Assembly (NCBI GenBank): GCA_023432465.1
Contig: JAEYUO010000103.1
Span: 1 to 9,077, forward strand
Direction: 5' to 3'
Length of the DNA: 9,077 bases
From: Planctomycetota bacterium
GTDB lineage: Bacteria > Planctomycetota > Phycisphaerae > Phycisphaerales > UBA1924
Positions 1 to 6,104 of the stretch are shown in pieces. Within the stretch, counting starts at the first letter, position 1; every line of letters begins with the position of its first letter. Position numbers and translations under genes: made by a program. The notes under the pieces were generated by a model that ran no database searches, was not told the origin of the DNA, and was given only the letters and a program-made list of their open reading frames with translations.

Positions 1-109
1 CGTGAACATGATGGGGAAGTATGGGGGACGGATCGGGTTTTGTCAAGGTATTCTTTTTGGATTTTGAGTGGGTGTGGAGAAGTGGTGTAAGTAGTTGGTG
101 GGACAGCGG

Positions 110-145
110 ATAGGGCTCATAGGACCAATAGGACTGATGGGTCCG
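110..145. repeat. Four-copy 9-bp tandem repeat
   Basis: Four adjacent 9-base units are visible: ATAGGGCTC, ATAGGACCA, ATAGGACTG and ATGGGTCCG. They share a core close to ATAGGACYN. If read in the plus frame that starts at 95, the units would give IGL-IGP-IGL-MGP, a Gly-X-Y-like pattern, but that frame is short and has no other sign of being a gene. The repeat is more likely intergenic DNA with a 9-bp period than a collagen-like protein. Confidence 0.6.
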
Positions 146-312
146 AAGGTCTGTGCAGGTGTGCTTTCTGCGGCATCTGCGGGAGCAATGGGAAGGCCAG
201 GCTTGTCCATCGGTTGCGTGGCGACCCTTCGGGACCCGCGCCCGCTTCGCGGTCTCGAAGAGCACTGGCCACTCGGCCCCCCGTAAGTCCGGCCGCATGA
301 CTAGTGGCACAT

Positions 313-330
313 CAAGGCACAACTGCCTTG
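313..330 (-). terminator. Candidate hairpin terminator of the zinc-ribbon membrane protein gene
   Basis: CAAGGCA (313-319) and TGCCTTG (324-330) form a perfect 7-bp stem around a 4-base loop. On the minus strand it lies about 28 bases after the TGA at 358-360, where a terminator would be expected. No run of T follows the stem on either strand, so it is not a textbook intrinsic terminator. It could instead be a processing or Rho-assisted 3' end hairpin. Confidence 0.35.
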
Positions 331-357
331 TCAATCAGCCGCGCTACCTGCCGCGGT

Positions 358-2358
358 TCACCAGCGCGTGTCATTCAGAATCACATCCTGCCCGGCACCC
401 GCGGGTCGCAGGCCGACATCCCATCGGCGGTTCTCGACCCCGCCGTTGTCTTCGCCATCGGTACCGACGGACCACAGAACATACCCACGGTTGAGCCGAT
501 CGTTCCGTGCATCGTTTAGCCTGTAGCCGAAGGCCCGGCCGGAGAACGGGTCCAGCACACTCAGCTCCGGGGTCCGGATCAGGAGCTCTTCCAGGCTGTC
601 CGGGTATCGCCGTTCCGCTTGCCGGAACTGTTCGAGCCGAACCATGATGCGCACGGCCCGCCGATGCAACTCGTGCTCATCCGTCTGCCGGATCCAGAGC
701 GGCAGCACGCCTGCGTAGAAGTTGGGGATCGCCAGTTCGCTTCGATCCGGCACCGAAAGCCCCTGTGACCTTCGCTCGAATGGCGCAAACCGCGCCGCGG
801 CGATGTACTGTTTCGCCACGAGATCGATTGCATCCCGATTCTCTGTGTATGTGCCGAGCCGGGTCGCGTCCGGATCATCTTCCAGCGCGAATCTCCCAAC
901 GCCCAGCTTCTCCTCGAGCTCCGGTGCGTTCATACCCCTGCGAACTCTTGAAGGCTCCGAGAAGAACCAGCACACCGCATCGAGCATCGACACCTGCTCG
1001 TTCTCAAAGGGCGCGATGTGGTCGATCTCCGGCAACGCTTCCACCAGCCGGTCAACGGCGTCGAGCATTTCGCGTGAGGGATTCGAGATCAGGACTTCTC
1101 GAACCTCTTGCAGGATCGCCTTCTCAATTGAACCGGCGATGAGCCAGTTGATCAAGAGCGGGCACGCGGCGGACGTTTCGAGAATCGCAATAGCGCTGAT
1201 GCCAGCACGCTTAAACTCCGGTGCGTACCGAGCTCCGCGAGCAATCCGCATCCGGGCTGTGCAGATGCGGAGAGCCTTACGAAGGTCTGGCAGAGCCAGC
1301 GGGCCCGCCCGCGGCGCATCGATGGGGAACAAGGTGTTGTCTTGCCACTTCGAGGTCTGTCGCAAGAGATCGAGGTCCTCGTAGAGATCGGATGCCTGCA
1401 GAAACGCCATCAGCTTCGTGCTGTAATGGACATTGAGCTTCCAGTCCTCCGAGTCATCAGCGCGCGAAGGTTGAGCCGCCCATTCGGCTCCAACGACGAT
1501 TGCGTCCTTGCCCTCGACCCCCGCCAACTCCTTATCCTTGAACTGCTGAACGAGTGCATCGTACTTTGTCAGAATCTCGCGGATGGATTCGCCGGCATAC
1601 ATCTGCCCGGGCTGCAAGGGAGGCTTAAGTGCGAGAATCTTCGCATTGAGTTCATCAAAGTTTGGTCGCTCGGCTCTTGCAATCGCCGCTTCCTTCCGGA
1701 TCCCCACCTCGCGCACGGTCCACCAGCCGCCGTAGCCGAGCGCGCAGAGGAGGGCGATCGCCGCGCACAGCTTTCCGGAGTGCACCAGTCGGCGGCGCGT
1801 CCAGAACTGCTTCACCAGTCCTCGCGCCGGCGCGAATACCGGGCGCTCGCCGCCGGACCGGTCGATTTCGTTCCACGCGTCCACCGCGCGCGTTCCCACC
1901 GCGCACTCCGGGCACGTCACCATCTCATCGGCCCCGATCGGCACACCGGAAAGCCCGTGCCCGCACGCCGCGCAGCGATCCCGACGCAGAAGAGCCCGCT
2001 TTGCGCCGATGCGCAGCCAGACCAGCCGCATCACCACCAACGCGACCAGCGTGATGCCCGCGGCGATCGCCCATGCAGTCACGTATGACCACAGATACTC
2101 ATCATCACCAAGGTCATCAAGCACCGTCTCAAGCGAGTCGGGGTGATGCTCCCACAAACGCCAGTGCACCATCCACGCGCCGGCCACGGCGAGCCCTGCG
2201 AACAGCCCGCTTCCGACCACCAGCACCAATGCCCACCACGCCAGCCGGGCCCGCTTGCTGCCGCGGGCAGCGCGGGCTGCCCATGCCCGGCCCTCCGGCC
2301 CCACAACTCGCAGGGGCTTCAGGCCCCACAGATACAGGCTTTGCCAGACTCTTCGCAT
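358..2358 (-). CDS. Hypothetical membrane protein with zinc ribbon (666 aa)
   Basis: I do not recognise a named family for the whole protein. Hydrophobic segments at about residues 41-64, 91-115 and 197-214 look like three membrane helices. Between the second and third lies a zinc ribbon, CAACGHG...CPEC, with C129, C132, C149 and C152 as likely metal ligands. Residues ~220-666 form a long, mostly helical soluble part. Its end has RYPDSLEEL (584-592), LDPFSGRAFGY (602-612) and GYVLWSVGTDGEDNGG (625-640), an ending common in uncharacterised planctomycete proteins (general knowledge; the closest relatives were not searched). The frame stays open up to 2499, but I chose the ATG at 2356-2358. It is preceded on the minus strand by GGAGGG, 3-4 bases away, and the first helix then follows a short basic N-terminus. 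The extra upstream codons run through the acetyltransferase remnant in another frame and are probably not translated. Function is unknown. Confidence 0.85.
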   Translation of the reverse strand: MRRVWQSLYLWGLKPLRVVGPEGRAWAARAARGSKRARLAWWALVLVVGSGLFAGLAVAGAWMVHWRLWEHHPDSLETVLDDLGDDEYLWSYVTAWAIAAGITLVALVVMRLVWLRIGAKRALLRRDRCAACGHGLSGVPIGADEMVTCPECAVGTRAVDAWNEIDRSGGERPVFAPARGLVKQFWTRRRLVHSGKLCAAIALLCALGYGGWWTVREVGIRKEAAIARAERPNFDELNAKILALKPPLQPGQMYAGESIREILTKYDALVQQFKDKELAGVEGKDAIVVGAEWAAQPSRADDSEDWKLNVHYSTKLMAFLQASDLYEDLDLLRQTSKWQDNTLFPIDAPRAGPLALPDLRKALRICTARMRIARGARYAPEFKRAGISAIAILETSAACPLLINWLIAGSIEKAILQEVREVLISNPSREMLDAVDRLVEALPEIDHIAPFENEQVSMLDAVCWFFSEPSRVRRGMNAPELEEKLGVGRFALEDDPDATRLGTYTENRDAIDLVAKQYIAAARFAPFERRSQGLSVPDRSELAIPNFYAGVLPLWIRQTDEHELHRRAVRIMVRLEQFRQAERRYPDSLEELLIRTPELSVLDPFSGRAFGYRLNDARNDRLNRGYVLWSVGTDGEDNGGVENRRWDVGLRPAGAGQDVILNDTRW

Positions 2359-2361
2359 CAA

Positions 2362-2367
2362 CCCTCC
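2362..2367 (-). promoter_or_regulatory. Ribosome binding site that decides the start at 2358
   Basis: On the minus strand GGAGGG sits 3 bases upstream of the ATG at 2358. The spacing is slightly short, but this is a strong Shine-Dalgarno match. It favours the 666-residue product over starts further upstream at 2499 or 2469. Confidence 0.55.
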
Positions 2368-2470
2368 GAGTTGCGTGCGGCCCGCCGGCCGAGTTTGCAG
2401 CCCCGCGCATTCTACTTCGCCAGCCCCGGTACGGTCGAAAGCACGGTCAAAGCGGAAGTTCGTGGCCATC

Positions 2471-2660
2471 CTCGCGCACCAGCCCCCACCGCACGACATC
2501 GCGCGGTGCGCCGTCCTTGATGACGTCGCTGCGCAGCACGCCGCGGCGGTGCCTGAGGTCGATGTGGATGCCGCAGTCGCCGATGGGCTCGCCGGTGTCG
2601 ATCAGACAGATGAGCCAGATGAAGTTGAGTCGGCCTTCGGCGGCGAGTGGCAGTCGGCGC
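2471..2660 (-). pseudogene. Internally deleted remnant of a RimJ/RimL-type GNAT acetyltransferase
   Basis: This stretch is a truncated copy of the intact acetyltransferase gene at 3855-4394. Both share AAEGRLNFIWLICLID, then GEPIGDCGIHIDL, then HRRGVL. In this copy the text jumps straight to RSDVIKDGAPRDVVRW, which matches the C-terminus of the intact protein (RSYIVKDGTPRDVVRW). Counting by eye, the two aligned blocks (2485-2542 and 2543-2645) differ at 11 of about 161 bases. The missing piece is 186 bp (62 codons), so the frame is kept, but it removes the whole acetyl-CoA motif. The N-terminal ~60 residues are also gone: similarity fades after about 2645-2660. Near the C-terminal end there is an insertion of a few bases and the original stop is lost. 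An open frame (2447-2707) still runs through it, but no acetyltransferase could work without motif A. It is most simply a duplicated, decaying copy. Confidence 0.85.
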
Positions 2661-2925
2661 TGAAGATCGAACGGCGATGTGTGTAAACGAAGAACCCCGC
2701 GATCCACGTGCTCGCCGGACGCGTGTGCTCGCGCGAAGGCGAAGAGCGTGGCATTATCGGTCCACGCACCCGATCGAGGCCGGGAGGGCGATGCTCCAGT
2801 GGGAGGTCATGACGCGATCTGCGCCACTCGACTTTGTGCACCGGAAGGTGCAGAGTAGGCTCTCGAATCAAGATATTGCTGGTCGCACGAAGCGTTTCCA
2901 TGTAACATCGTTTGGAGGACGGTAA
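2661..2925. other. Intergenic region with two adjacent hairpins
   Basis: No gene was found between the acetyltransferase remnant and the leader of the PEP-CTERM-like gene. TGCACC (2837-2842) and GGTGCA (2847-2852) form a perfect 6-bp stem closed by a GGAA loop, a GNRA-type tetraloop. It runs directly into a second small hairpin, AGAG/CTCT around TAGG (2852-2863, sharing A2852). No T-run follows. The pair might be part of a small structured RNA or just chance in GC-rich DNA. Confidence 0.35.
2876..2906 (+). promoter_or_regulatory. Candidate promoter of the PEP-CTERM-like gene
   Basis: TTGCTG at 2876-2881 resembles a -35 box and TGTAAC at 2901-2906 resembles a -10 box (4 of 6 consensus positions). 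They are separated by 19 bases, slightly longer than ideal. The site lies in a locally AT-richer patch about 90 bases before the ATG at 2995. It is proposed from sequence alone. Confidence 0.25.
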
Positions 2926-2958
2926 GTGCCGCCCGCTGTTGCCGTACATGCGCGTGGA

Positions 2959-2987
2959 GCGGCAGCATTGCCGCAACCATTGGAGAG
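2959..2987 (+). promoter_or_regulatory. Leader hairpin and ribosome binding site of the PEP-CTERM-like gene
   Basis: GCGGCA (2959-2964) and TGCCGC (2969-2974) form a perfect 6-bp stem with a GCAT loop. Seven bases later GGAGAG (2982-2987) gives a Shine-Dalgarno site 7 bases before the ATG at 2995. A second good site, GGAGG at 2914-2918, stands 7 bases before an in-frame GTG at 2926. The downstream ATG is preferred because it yields a normal signal peptide. Confidence 0.45.
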
Positions 2988-2994
2988 AAAAGCT

Positions 2995-3759
2995 ATGCGA
3001 CGCACACTGATCGTTCTCGCCACCGCCACCTTCGCCGCCGTCGGCAGCCTTGCGCACGCCGACGCTTTCTTCAGCGAGTCGGACTTCAATCCAGGCAGTT
3101 GGACTGATGGCGGGCTCTTCGAGGTCTCGACGCCAGAGGCGGGCGACACCGCTTCGGTCGTTTCAAGCCGGTTCAGTGGCGGGAACCCTGTCAACAACTT
3201 CATGCTCCAGCAGTTCAACTTCTCCTCGTCCGACGGCACCTGGGGTGCTCGGGCTCCGATCTGGATCAACTCGTTTGTCTACGACCCTTCATCGGAGGGC
3301 GCCATCGCGTCGATCAGCGGCTCAGTGCGCAATATCCAGGCTGCGATCGGCCAGCCCGCGCACCGCGCAACGGTCCGGCTCTTCGCCCTGCAGGGCGGTG
3401 AGACGTATATGCTCAGCACCGTTCTCAGCGGCGACGACATGAACGCGGCGGAGGCGGACAATGCATTCGCCGGCGTGACCGCAAACCTCTTCTCGCGGCT
3501 GCTGCCCGGCGGCGGCTCCGACGTTCTATCCGACCCTGACTTCTCACACACCGGCAGCGCCATTACATTCGGCTTCGGCTGGCAAATCTCTCAGGATTTG
3601 GGCCCGCTCGTCCCGATTGATGGCCAGTTCTTCGTCGGTGGCTTCGACAACGTCAGCCTCAGCATCACCGCTGTCCCCGCCCCAGGTGCCGCCATGCTCG
3701 GCCTGCTGGGCCTGGCGGCAGCCGCAAGGCGTCGGCGCAGCGAAGCCGCGGTTTCATGA
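2995..3759 (+). CDS. Exported protein with PEP-CTERM-like C-terminal anchor (254 aa)
   Basis: The protein begins with MRRT, a hydrophobic stretch (residues ~5-20) and a likely signal peptidase I site after AHA (20-22), so it should be exported. The C-terminus (227-249) carries VPAPG, a hydrophobic helix (GAAMLGLLGLAAAA) and an arginine cluster (RRRR, 245-248). This is the layout of the PEP-CTERM sorting tail, in the VPAPG variant usual for planctomycetes, with no glutamate in the Pro-x-Pro core. By analogy the tail is processed by an exosortase, but no exosortase is in the window. The middle (about 24-225) is rich in Ser, Gly and aromatic residues and looks like a beta-sandwich, ending in FVGGFDNVSLSI. 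It has no catalytic motif I can name. The start is the ATG with GGAGAG upstream; an in-frame GTG at 2926 would add 23 residues and spoil the signal peptide. It converges on the acetyltransferase gene, with about 95 bases between the stops and no clear terminator. Confidence 0.85.
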   Translation: MRRTLIVLATATFAAVGSLAHADAFFSESDFNPGSWTDGGLFEVSTPEAGDTASVVSSRFSGGNPVNNFMLQQFNFSSSDGTWGARAPIWINSFVYDPSSEGAIASISGSVRNIQAAIGQPAHRATVRLFALQGGETYMLSTVLSGDDMNAAEADNAFAGVTANLFSRLLPGGGSDVLSDPDFSHTGSAITFGFGWQISQDLGPLVPIDGQFFVGGFDNVSLSITAVPAPGAAMLGLLGLAAAARRRRSEAAVS

Positions 3760-3854
3760 CCAATGGCCAGAGGCTTTGCTGAGGCGTAGAGCCCGCCCGT
3801 GCCCGACCTCTCTCCTCCGCCCCAAACCGCGGCCGCCGGATCACCGCGCACACT

Positions 3855-4394
3855 TCACGCCCGTACTCGCGCCCACCGCACGACATCGCGCGGTGTGCCG
3901 TCCTTGACGATGTAGCTCCGCAGCACGCCCTCGCGTTGGAAACCGAGTTTCTCCAGGACGCGGCCGGAGGCGGGATTGTCGGTGTAGTGGTCGGCCTCGA
4001 TGCGGTTCAGGGGCGGATCGAGGGTCACGAAGCAGTGGCTGATGACGGGGCGAAGCGCCTCGGTGACATAGCCATTGCCCCAGTGGTCGGGGCGGATGAG
4101 GTATCCCAGCACGCCGCGGCGGTGCTTGAGGTCGATGTGGATGCCGCAGTCGCCGATGGGCTCGCCGGAGTCGATGAGGCAGATGAGCCAGATGAAGTTC
4201 AGGCGGCCTTCGGCGGCGGGGGCGCGGAGGCGCGAGAGCCAGGCTCGGGCATCGGCCATGGTGTGCGGGTGCGGGATGGAGATGACGCCATCGGCGACGG
4301 CTTTGTGCCGGTGGATGTCGTGGATGGCCGGGATGTCGTCCTCATCGGGCTCTCGCAGGCGGAGGCGAGGAGTTGTGAGTGTGGGGACATCCAT
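3855..4394 (-). CDS. RimJ/RimL-type GNAT N-acetyltransferase (179 aa)
   Basis: GNAT enzymes move an acetyl group from acetyl-CoA to an amine. This one has the order of the RimJ/RimL branch, whose known members acetylate N-terminal amines of ribosomal proteins, among other targets. Residues 5-16 (TLTTPRLRLREP) are the typical opening. A central block holds GEPIGDCGIHI (78-88) and motif A, GYLIRPDHWGNGYVTEAL (97-114), which binds the acetyl-CoA pyrophosphate. The end has RIEADHYTDNPASGRVLEKLGF (in two parts, 131-141 and 142-152) and REGVLRSYIVKDG (154-166), also family-typical. Length is normal for the family. I chose the ATG at 4392-4394, which starts just before the conserved opening; GGAG lies about 12 bases upstream, a little far. 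The substrate cannot be told from sequence. It is divergent from the S51 lipoprotein gene. A defective copy lies at 2471-2660. Confidence 0.9.
   Translation of the reverse strand: MDVPTLTTPRLRLREPDEDDIPAIHDIHRHKAVADGVISIPHPHTMADARAWLSRLRAPAAEGRLNFIWLICLIDSGEPIGDCGIHIDLKHRRGVLGYLIRPDHWGNGYVTEALRPVISHCFVTLDPPLNRIEADHYTDNPASGRVLEKLGFQREGVLRSYIVKDGTPRDVVRWARVRA
3921..4115. repeat. Pair of 9-bp direct repeats inside the acetyltransferase gene
   Basis: CAGCACGCC occurs at 3921-3929 and again at 4107-4115. On the coding strand both read GGC GTG CTG, the codons for Gly-Val-Leu at residues 156-158 and 94-96. The starts are 186 bases apart, a multiple of three. The remnant copy has only one CAGCACGCC (2534-2542), with the flank of the first repeat on one side and the flank of the second on the other. 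That is the expected scar of slippage or short-homology recombination. Confidence 0.85.
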
Positions 4395-4452
4395 CGCTGC
4401 GATCGCTCCGTTCCCGCACGGCCCCCGCCCCCCCCGAGTGGGCGCCGACGCG

Positions 4453-4492
4453 AGTGTACATGCTGCGTGCGCGGTGCGGATCACGGTACACT
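4453..4492. promoter_or_regulatory. Symmetric divergent promoter or operator candidate
   Basis: AGTGTAC (4453-4459) and GTACACT (4486-4492) are a perfect 7-bp inverted repeat with a 26-base gap, so the half-sites are about 33 bp apart centre to centre, near three helical turns. Each arm contains TACACT facing outward, a 4 of 6 match to a -10 box. The rightward one would start transcription at or next to the ATG at 4501; the leftward one would give a leader of about 50 bases for the acetyltransferase gene. No good -35 boxes are visible at the usual distance. The arms could equally be a repressor site. Confidence 0.35.
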
Positions 4493-4500
4493 GGCGAACC

Positions 4501-5676
4501 ATGAACCGATTCATCGCTGTCGTTCTCCTGCTTACGCTCGCCGCGATCTCGGGCTGTGCCGCCAACCGCGGCCCTTCCACAGGGCTGAGCGGCTACCTGC
4601 TCGCCATCGGCGGCGGGCTCGATGACGACAACAAGCCGGTGTATGAGCAGTTCATCCGGCGTGCCCGGGATGCGTCCGAGCGGAACGGCGTGCCCCTGCG
4701 GATCGTGATCGCGACGGCGGCGAGCGGCGACCAGCAGGCCAACATCATCGGCAAGACCGAGTCGATCCGCAGCTACGCCCCCGATGCCGAGATCGGCGCG
4801 ATCCTGCGAGAGACTCCGACCGACGAGACCATCCGCCTGATCGACCGGTGCAGCGCGATGTTCTTTACGGGCGGGGATCAGAAGCGCATCACCGCCCGCT
4901 ACCGCCCGGGCGATGAGGACGGCCCGGAACTGGCGGCGATGCGGAGGCTTCTTGAGCGGGGCGGGGTGATCGCGGGGACAAGCGCGGGGGATGCGATGAT
5001 GGGAGAGGTGATGTTCTTCACGGGGCGGAGCGCGGAGGCGCTGGGCATTCGTTCGACGCGGACGCAGCGCGCGGAGGATGATGACCCTGATGAGACGCGG
5101 CGCGAGCTGCCCATGGGGCCGCAGATCGGGCCGGGGATGGGGCTGTTGCCGTGGGCGATGACGGATTCGCACTTCTTCGAGCGCGACCGGTTCGGGCGGC
5201 TGGTGGCCGCGCTTGAGCAGAGCGGGACGCGGCTGGGGATCGGCGTGGGGGAGGATGCGGCGGTGGAGATTGATCTGTCGACCGGTGATCTCATGGGCGT
5301 GAGCGTTGCGGATTCGCTGCTGGTGGATGTTGCGGGGGTTGAGCGCGAGGACATCACCCGACGCAACATCCGCGCGAAGGTGATCCGGCAGGGCACGCGC
5401 GTGTCGCTCCCCGCCCTTCTTGGTTCATCTCCGCCGCGGCCGGCCCCGCGCCGGCCTGCGCAGTTTGCCGAGGTTCCGATCGTCGAACCGGGTCAGAATC
5501 GCCAACTCGCATCGTGGCGATTCTTCTGCCGCGCGGAAGAGGAGGTTGATGGCGCGGTGTTGCTGCGGCTCGATGGCTATGACCAGACCGCGTGGCGCGA
5601 CCGACGGGGGTGGTCGGTTGTGGAGATCTCGCCACGCGAGAACAGCAATTCAGCAGAACAGCAGAGCAGCAGATAG
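4501..5676 (+). CDS. Cyanophycinase-like peptidase S51 family lipoprotein (391 aa)
   Basis: Cyanophycinases are serine exopeptidases that cut cyanophycin into beta-Asp-Arg dipeptides; the S51 family also includes aspartyl dipeptidase (peptidase E). Visible family motifs are YLLAIGGGLD (32-41), RIVIATAAS (67-75), FFTGGDQ (121-127), GGVIAGTSAGD (154-164) with S161 as the likely nucleophile, TDSHFFERDRFGRL (221-234) with His224 as the likely catalytic base, and GIGVGEDAAVEI (246-257). The N-terminus has a hydrophobic run and a lipobox-like ISGC (16-19), so the protein is probably lipid-anchored outside the cytoplasm. The core ends near residue 305. A Pro/Arg-rich linker (about 311-320) then leads to a C-terminal part (321-391) I do not recognise, making the protein longer than typical ~270-residue cyanophycinases. 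No Shine-Dalgarno precedes the ATG; together with the -10-like TACACT at 4487-4492 this suggests a leaderless message. Cyanophycin as substrate is an inference: no cyanophycin synthetase is in view. Confidence 0.88.
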   Translation: MNRFIAVVLLLTLAAISGCAANRGPSTGLSGYLLAIGGGLDDDNKPVYEQFIRRARDASERNGVPLRIVIATAASGDQQANIIGKTESIRSYAPDAEIGAILRETPTDETIRLIDRCSAMFFTGGDQKRITARYRPGDEDGPELAAMRRLLERGGVIAGTSAGDAMMGEVMFFTGRSAEALGIRSTRTQRAEDDDPDETRRELPMGPQIGPGMGLLPWAMTDSHFFERDRFGRLVAALEQSGTRLGIGVGEDAAVEIDLSTGDLMGVSVADSLLVDVAGVEREDITRRNIRAKVIRQGTRVSLPALLGSSPPRPAPRRPAQFAEVPIVEPGQNRQLASWRFFCRAEEEVDGAVLLRLDGYDQTAWRDRRGWSVVEISPRENSNSAEQQSSR

Positions 5677-5717
5677 GAGGGGACGAAGCGACGGTGGGAC
5701 CGGGAAGAGAAACCGAG

Positions 5718-6104
5718 TTACCAGGTTTCCTGTGCTGCCGCGGCACGAACAAGGGCGGATACTTCGTCCCGCCTGGCAAACTCGGCATCGGGGATGTCCA
5801 CGAACCGCTTGTGCTTTCCCTTGCCGTACATCAAGCCGCTGGGGTCCGGCAATCCCGCGCCGCGGATGAACGAGAGTACGACTCGGCCGTTCTTCACCTC
5901 GATCATGCAGATGCTCCCGCCGATCGACTTGAAGAATGCGTCCGCATGGAAGTATGCCAGCACATGGAACTTGATTCCCTCCGCGGCCTGCGGCGCGGCG
6001 GCAAGGACCGTTGTGCGAAGGGCAAGTGCTGTCTTTCTCGCGTGTACATCCTCGGTGCGCAGGTGCTCGTTGAGCTCGGATCGGGTGAGTCGGGTGGGGT
6101 TCAT
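5718..6104 (-). CDS. DUF1801-like domain protein (128 aa)
   Basis: The protein resembles small cytoplasmic proteins of the DUF1801 (YdhG-like) group, whose biochemical role is unknown. Recognisable parts are GIKFHVLAYFHADAFFKSIG (43-62), the strand pair ICMIEVKNGRVVLSFIRGA (65-83), and LPDPSGLMYGKGKHKRFVDI (85-104), matching the usual pattern of an Fxx-Gly-Ala turn, then an L-x-D-P-x-G-L segment, a GxGK turn and an R-x-hydrophobic strand. No signal peptide or membrane helix is present. I chose the ATG at 6102-6104, just before MNPTRLTRSEL. The frame stays open far upstream, to 8060, but that extension runs antisense through the metalloprotease and is not credible. No Shine-Dalgarno is seen before the ATG. 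The gene converges on the S51 lipoprotein gene with 41 bases between their ends; a weak hairpin (5709-5729) covers its stop codon. Confidence 0.8.
   Translation of the reverse strand: MNPTRLTRSELNEHLRTEDVHARKTALALRTTVLAAAPQAAEGIKFHVLAYFHADAFFKSIGGSICMIEVKNGRVVLSFIRGAGLPDPSGLMYGKGKHKRFVDIPDAEFARRDEVSALVRAAAAQETW

Larger units (their letters stand above)
1..357. other. Intergenic region, no convincing gene
   Basis: No reading frame here has a recognisable protein, a ribosome binding site or a domain. The first ~110 bases are GT-rich and less GC-rich than the rest. They are followed by a short tandem repeat (110-145), then by two small TTC-loop hairpins (CCC/GGG at 225-233 and CCGC/GCGG at 242-252), then by a stronger hairpin at 313-330. 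Small frames can be drawn through the stretch, but their products are low-complexity or arginine-rich and look like chance frames in GC-rich DNA. The region probably separates the minus-strand gene ending at 358 from whatever lies left of the window. A small RNA cannot be excluded by eye. Confidence 0.5.

Noticed and set aside
722..2088. Plus-strand frames of 220 and 248 codons opposite the zinc-ribbon membrane protein
   Set aside because: No signal, domain or ribosome site. The minus strand carries membrane helices and a zinc ribbon.
2359..2499. N-terminal extension of the zinc-ribbon membrane protein to an ATG at 2499
   Set aside because: It crosses into the acetyltransferase remnant in another frame and lacks the Shine-Dalgarno found before the ATG at 2358.
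4075..4500. N-terminal extension of the S51 lipoprotein to 4075
   Set aside because: It runs antisense through the acetyltransferase gene and would bury the lipoprotein signal inside the protein.
4395..4580. N-terminal extension of the acetyltransferase to 4580
   Set aside because: It would overlap the start of the divergent lipoprotein gene and adds nothing family-like before the conserved TLTTPRLRLREP opening.
5709..5729. GAAACC/GGTTTC hairpin between the convergent lipoprotein and DUF1801-like genes as a terminator
   Set aside because: The stem is only 6 bp with a 9-base loop, has no T-run, and encloses the stop codon of the DUF1801-like gene. Too weak to call.
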